The translations under genes were made by a program, and so were the position numbers. The notes under the pieces are model-generated. The model was not told the DNA's origin. It worked only from the letters and a program-made list of their open reading frames with translations, and did no database searches. Below, in pieces: positions 6,500-9,152 of a DNA stretch of 9,152 nt. The stretch's first letter is position 1. Every line of letters starts with the position of its first letter. This DNA comes from Chitinophagaceae bacterium (GTDB lineage: Bacteria > Bacteroidota > Bacteroidia > Chitinophagales > Chitinophagaceae), in assembly GCA_947463755.1 (NCBI GenBank), contig CANHUK010000039.1, positions 1 through 9,152 on the forward strand, given 5' to 3'.

Positions 6500-7159
6500 A
6501 TGCCAAGTGTCAAAATAAAGAAGCATCATCCGGACAACGACATGACCCCGTTCGTGGATGTGGCCTTCCTGATCCTGACCTTCTTCATCCTGGCGACAAA
6601 ATTCAAGCCTGAGGATGCCGTAGAGGTCAAGACACCGGGTTCGGTCTCCTCCATCGCGGTGCCGGAGAAGGATGCGTTCATGGTAACGGTCGACAAGAAT
6701 GCGCGGGTATTCGTATCCATGGATAACGCGGAGTTCAAGCAGATCCTGATCGATAACCTGAACAAGACCCGAAGCCTCGGACTCACACCGGCTGAAATGA
6801 AAGCCTTTGTCGATGCTCCCAGCGTGGGTGTGCCGTTCAGTCAGCTCAAGGGACTGCTTCAACTGGATGCTGAAGCCCAGCAGAAGGTAAACCAGCCCGG
6901 CATCCCCGTGGATTCCACCGGCGGTGAACTGAACTTCTGGATCCGTGACGCCCTCGTGGCCTATTCCGGACGAAAGCTCAGCCTGTTGATCAAGGCGGAC
7001 AACGACTCCAAGTATCCCGCTTTCAAGCAGGTGCTGAACGCATTCAAGAAGAACGACCAGAATAAATTTTTGCTGATCACAGCGCCGGAAGATGCCCCGT
7101 TGGGCACCCCGCTGTACGAGACCCGCCAAAAGCAGCTCTCGGCACCGTCGGGCGAGTGA
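6500..7159 (+). CDS. exbD: ExbD-family biopolymer transport protein, long form
   Basis: A 219-residue single-pass protein whose helix sits in the ExbB pore. The N-terminal block NDMTPFVDVAFLILTFFILAT (13-33) matches the ExbD transmembrane signature. Asp20 corresponds to the essential protonatable aspartate (Asp25 of E. coli ExbD). The periplasmic part is about 175 residues, against roughly 100 in E. coli ExbD (141 residues in total). The C-terminal half of the usual fold is recognisable at LSLLIKADNDSKYPAFKQVL (about 162-181) and KFLLITAPED. The extra material lies at about 84-155, where it contains an AEMKAF segment and GIPVDSTGGELNFWIRDAL. It starts 59 bases after exbB and ends 37 bases before the second exbD. 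Long ExbD variants occur in Bacteroidota; what the insert does is not known to me. Confidence 0.9.
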   Translation: MPSVKIKKHHPDNDMTPFVDVAFLILTFFILATKFKPEDAVEVKTPGSVSSIAVPEKDAFMVTVDKNARVFVSMDNAEFKQILIDNLNKTRSLGLTPAEMKAFVDAPSVGVPFSQLKGLLQLDAEAQQKVNQPGIPVDSTGGELNFWIRDALVAYSGRKLSLLIKADNDSKYPAFKQVLNAFKKNDQNKFLLITAPEDAPLGTPLYETRQKQLSAPSGE

Positions 7160-7196
7160 TCAACGCAAACAAACGTAATCAACCAAAACATCAGTT

Positions 7197-7730
7197 ATGG
7201 CAAGTTTGGATTCAGGCGGAGATGACGGCCACAAAAAAGGACCCGGCGTCAAGAAAGCCAAAAAGATGTCCACCCGCGTCGACATGACGCCCATGGTGGA
7301 CCTCGGCTTCCTGCTGATCACCTTCTTCATCTTCACCACGACGATGGCACAGCCTACGGCCATGAACCTGTTCATGCCAAAGGATGTGGATAAGCCGGAT
7401 GACCAGAACAAAGTGAAAGAGACCGGAGCCTTCACCATCCTCCTGGGTAAGTCAGATCAGGTGTACTTCTACGAAGGCATGGATCCGACAAAATTGCAGG
7501 CCAGCAATTTCAAGCTGATCCGGGAGGAGATCATGAAGAAGAAGCAGAACACCAACCCGGAAGACCTGGTGGTGATCATCAAGCCGTCAGAAGATGCCAC
7601 CTACAAGAACACGGTGGATATTCTCGACGAGATGACCATCAACGAGATCAAGCGCTATGCGATGGTGGATATCACAGAAGACGAGTTCAAGCTCGTTAAG
7701 CTGACAGAAGCCGCCAACGGGATAAAATGA
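7197..7730 (+). CDS. exbD: Second ExbD-family biopolymer transport protein
   Basis: A 177-residue protein with a charged Gly/Lys-rich cytoplasmic N terminus (1-28) and the ExbD transmembrane block STRVDMTPMVDLGFLLITFF (25-44). Asp35 is the probable proton-carrying residue. The periplasmic region includes VYFYEGMDP, LVVIIKPSEDATYKNTVDIL (about 124-143) and LDEMTINEIKRYAMVDI, all typical of the second ExbD in Bacteroidota Ton clusters. Outside the transmembrane block it has little obvious similarity to the first ExbD, so the pair is not a recent duplication. ExbD works as a dimer inside the ExbB pentamer, so the two proteins could form a heterodimer or two alternative motors; the sequence does not decide. 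It lies 37 bases after the first exbD and 55 bases before tonB. Confidence 0.9.
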   Translation: MASLDSGGDDGHKKGPGVKKAKKMSTRVDMTPMVDLGFLLITFFIFTTTMAQPTAMNLFMPKDVDKPDDQNKVKETGAFTILLGKSDQVYFYEGMDPTKLQASNFKLIREEIMKKKQNTNPEDLVVIIKPSEDATYKNTVDILDEMTINEIKRYAMVDITEDEFKLVKLTEAANGIK

Positions 7731-7785
7731 CGCCTCTTTTTATGGAATTTCCGATGCACCGCATCTAATCATTAAAAGTATTATC

Positions 7786-8640
7786 ATGGATGTGAATAAA
7801 ATTCTGGGCGCCGACCTTCTCGACATTGTGTTCGAGGGGCGTAACAAGGAGTATGGCGCCTATGAACTCCGCAGCCAGTACAAGAAAAGGCTGACCACCG
7901 CCATGTTGATCACGGCATCTTTGATGCTGTTACTCGTCCTGGGTTCCTTCATTCTGAAAACCGTGTCCAGTCAAAAAGGAAAGGTGGAAGTGAAGGAGGT
8001 ACAGCTCGAGGAGATCAAACAGGAGGAAAAGAACGAACCGCCGCCGCCACCGCCGCCGCCCAAGCCACCGGATCCCCCGAAGGTGGAAATGGCTAAGTTC
8101 ACCCCACCGAAGGTTGTACCTGACGAAGAGGTGAAGGAGGACGAGAAGCCGCCGGAGATCGAGAAACTCGAAGAAACCAAGATCGGAACTGTCAACCAGG
8201 AAGGTGCCAAGGACGAAGGTGTCGTGGCCCCGCCCGTTGAAGATGCCGGCGGTGTCATCGAAGCTCCGAAGCAGGATGATGAAGACAAGGTCTTCCAGAA
8301 GGTGGAGATCGATGCAGAGTTCCCCGGCGGAACGGCCGGTTGGACCCGCTACGTAACCCGCGAGATCGAGCGGAACATCGACGAACTGCAAGACGAAGGA
8401 AAGTCTGGTACTGTGGTGGTCCTCTTCATCGTGGACAAAGAAGGCGGGGTGAGTGAAGTACGTGCGCTTTCTTGTAGTGAAGCCGGTGTGGCCAATTGCC
8501 TCGGTGCCAACACCAAGCTTGCTGAGATCGCCGTGAATGCCATTCGCCGTGGTCCGAAATGGAAACCCGCCGTTCAAAACGGACGTAACGTGAAAGCGTA
8601 CCGCCGTCAGCCGGTTACCTTCCAGCTCGCAGAAGAATGA
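7786..8640 (+). CDS. tonB: TonB family energy-transducing protein
   Basis: A 284-residue protein linking the ExbB/ExbD motor to outer-membrane TonB-dependent transporters. In order: a cytoplasmic N-terminal segment with the Bacteroidota motif FEGRNKEYGAYELRSQYKKR (16-35); one transmembrane helix (about 38-58); a periplasm-spanning linker rich in Glu, Lys and Pro with eight consecutive prolines (85-92); and a TonB C-terminal domain (about 172-284). That domain has EFPGG (178-182), a GTVVVLFIVDKEGGVSEVRAL strand-turn-strand, KWKPAVQNGRNV (258-269) and a terminal PVTFQL strand. Two cysteines, Cys230 and Cys238, sit in the periplasmic domain. It is the last gene of the operon and is followed by a strong terminator. 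The long cytoplasmic segment before the helix distinguishes it from E. coli TonB but is usual in this phylum. Confidence 0.93.
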   Translation: MDVNKILGADLLDIVFEGRNKEYGAYELRSQYKKRLTTAMLITASLMLLLVLGSFILKTVSSQKGKVEVKEVQLEEIKQEEKNEPPPPPPPPKPPDPPKVEMAKFTPPKVVPDEEVKEDEKPPEIEKLEETKIGTVNQEGAKDEGVVAPPVEDAGGVIEAPKQDDEDKVFQKVEIDAEFPGGTAGWTRYVTREIERNIDELQDEGKSGTVVVLFIVDKEGGVSEVRALSCSEAGVANCLGANTKLAEIAVNAIRRGPKWKPAVQNGRNVKAYRRQPVTFQLAEE

Positions 8641-8657
8641 TCAGTCCTTTAAGACAT

Positions 8658-8691
8658 AAAATGCCGACCCCACCGGGTCGGCATTTTTTTT
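8658..8691. terminator. Bidirectional Rho-independent terminator between tonB and the LacI-family gene
   Basis: AAAATGCCGACCC (8658-8670) pairs with GGGTCGGCATTTT (8675-8687) around a 4-base loop, a perfect 13-bp arm. On the plus strand eight T follow the GC core (8684-8691), ending the Ton operon 18 bases after tonB. On the minus strand the hairpin is followed by TTTTATGTCTT, so it can also end the convergent regulator gene, whose stop codon lies 22 bases before the right arm. Confidence 0.93.
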
Positions 8692-8712
8692 GCCCCGGAT
8701 TTCCGTATGGTA

Positions 8713-9152
8713 TTACTTTCTGCGGGAAGACTCGCGGACGATCAGCCGGGTCATATAACTCTTGATCACCGGCTTGAACGGGCCGGTGGATTCGATCTGG
8801 TCGATCAGCAGCCGCGCGGCCATGCGTCCCATCTCCAGCACCGGCTGGCGGACACTGCTCAGGCCCGGATGGATCATGGCGGATACCGGTTCATCATTGA
8901 ACCCGACGATGGCCAGTTCGTCCGGAATGGTGATGGACAGTTTGCGCGCCGCCTCCATAACACCAATGGCTACGCGGTCGCTCACCGCAAAGATGCCATC
9001 TGGCCGATCCCTCCTTTTCAATAGCCTCATGGCAGCCCGTTCGGCCGACTTGGCCGTGAATTCGCAATGCACGATCAGGCCCTCCTCCACCTTTCGTGTG
9101 TGTCGGTACAGGGCCATATTATAGCCGTCCTTTCGACGGCTGCTGATCAGCA
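8713..9152 (-). CDS. LacI-family transcriptional regulator, C-terminal part (5' end outside window)
   Basis: About 145 C-terminal residues are visible. The frame stays open through the right edge of the window (LISSRRKDGYN precedes the internal Met at 9117), so the gene is cut rather than starting there. The visible part matches the second half of a LacI/PBP1-like effector-binding domain. Landmarks are PDGIFAVSDRVAIGVMEAA, the strand AIVGFNDEPVS with the usual D-E-P after F-N, SVRQPVLEMGRMAARLLIDQI, and the terminal RLIVRESSRRK, an ending common in Bacteroidota LacI proteins. The helix-turn-helix half and any promoter are not in the window. Members usually bind sugars or related small molecules and control nearby uptake and degradation genes. 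The ligand and targets cannot be inferred, and convergence with tonB gives no evidence that it controls the Ton operon. Confidence 0.88.
   Translation of the reverse strand, partial: LISSRRKDGYNMALYRHTRKVEEGLIVHCEFTAKSAERAAMRLLKRRDRPDGIFAVSDRVAIGVMEAARKLSITIPDELAIVGFNDEPVSAMIHPGLSSVRQPVLEMGRMAARLLIDQIESTGPFKPVIKSYMTRLIVRESSRRK

Noticed and set aside
6428..7129. Minus-strand open frame of 233 codons opposite the first exbD
   Set aside because: It is antisense to a clear ExbD and has no recognisable features. GC-rich third positions commonly leave such frames open.
8038..8061. CCG-type simple repeat
   Set aside because: It encodes the eight-proline run of the TonB linker, normal for the family. 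There is no sign of a frameshift or phase-variable tract.
7930..8577. Minus-strand open frame of 215 codons opposite tonB, with Arg/Leu/Phe-rich runs
   Set aside because: The runs are the complement of the Pro/Glu/Lys-rich TonB linker. No independent coding evidence.

Overview
The window looks like a chromosomal segment from a Bacteroidota bacterium, most like the Chitinophagaceae or a close relative. The reasons are the gene order exbB-exbD-exbD-tonB, a TonB with the phylum-typical N-terminal motif NKEYGAYELR, a DUF5117/DUF4953-type secreted zinc protease, an MBOAT protein ending in FIYFQF, and the near absence of Shine-Dalgarno sequences. No RNA gene, mobile element or CRISPR array is visible. 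Coding density is high and no gene is clearly broken; the two end genes are cut by the window edges.

Left block (1-2506, all minus strand): an apparent three-gene operon read right to left. A membrane-anchored SGNH/GDS-type protein (2506-1604) is followed after 26 bases by an MBOAT membrane O-acyltransferase (1577-150). After only 4 bases comes the start of a second gene (145 to beyond base 1). Its 48 visible residues align without gaps to the first SGNH protein (21 of 48 identical). One MBOAT is therefore bracketed by two paralogous accessory proteins. This suggests a cell-envelope O-acylation system of the AlgI/AlgJ-AlgX, PatA/PatB or DltB/DltD kind, acting on an unidentified exported polymer.

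Middle block: a large secreted metzincin-like protease (5296-2702, minus) with a strong terminator behind it (2631-2679). It is transcribed divergently from the Ton energiser operon. The 292-base divergent region holds two tandem Bacteroidota-type promoter candidates facing the Ton genes and two short dyads.

Right block (5589-8640, plus): exbB, two dissimilar exbD genes and tonB. Together they form an inner-membrane proton-driven motor that energises outer-membrane TonB-dependent transporters. A 13-bp hairpin with T tracts on both sides (8658-8691) ends this operon and also the convergent LacI-family regulator (8713 to beyond 9152), whose DNA-binding half lies outside the window.

The feature that most merits follow-up is the doubled SGNH partner around the MBOAT. 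The rest is conventional, with minor oddities: an enlarged periplasmic domain in the first ExbD, a hairpin between exbB and exbD, and a cysteine pair in the TonB C-terminal domain.
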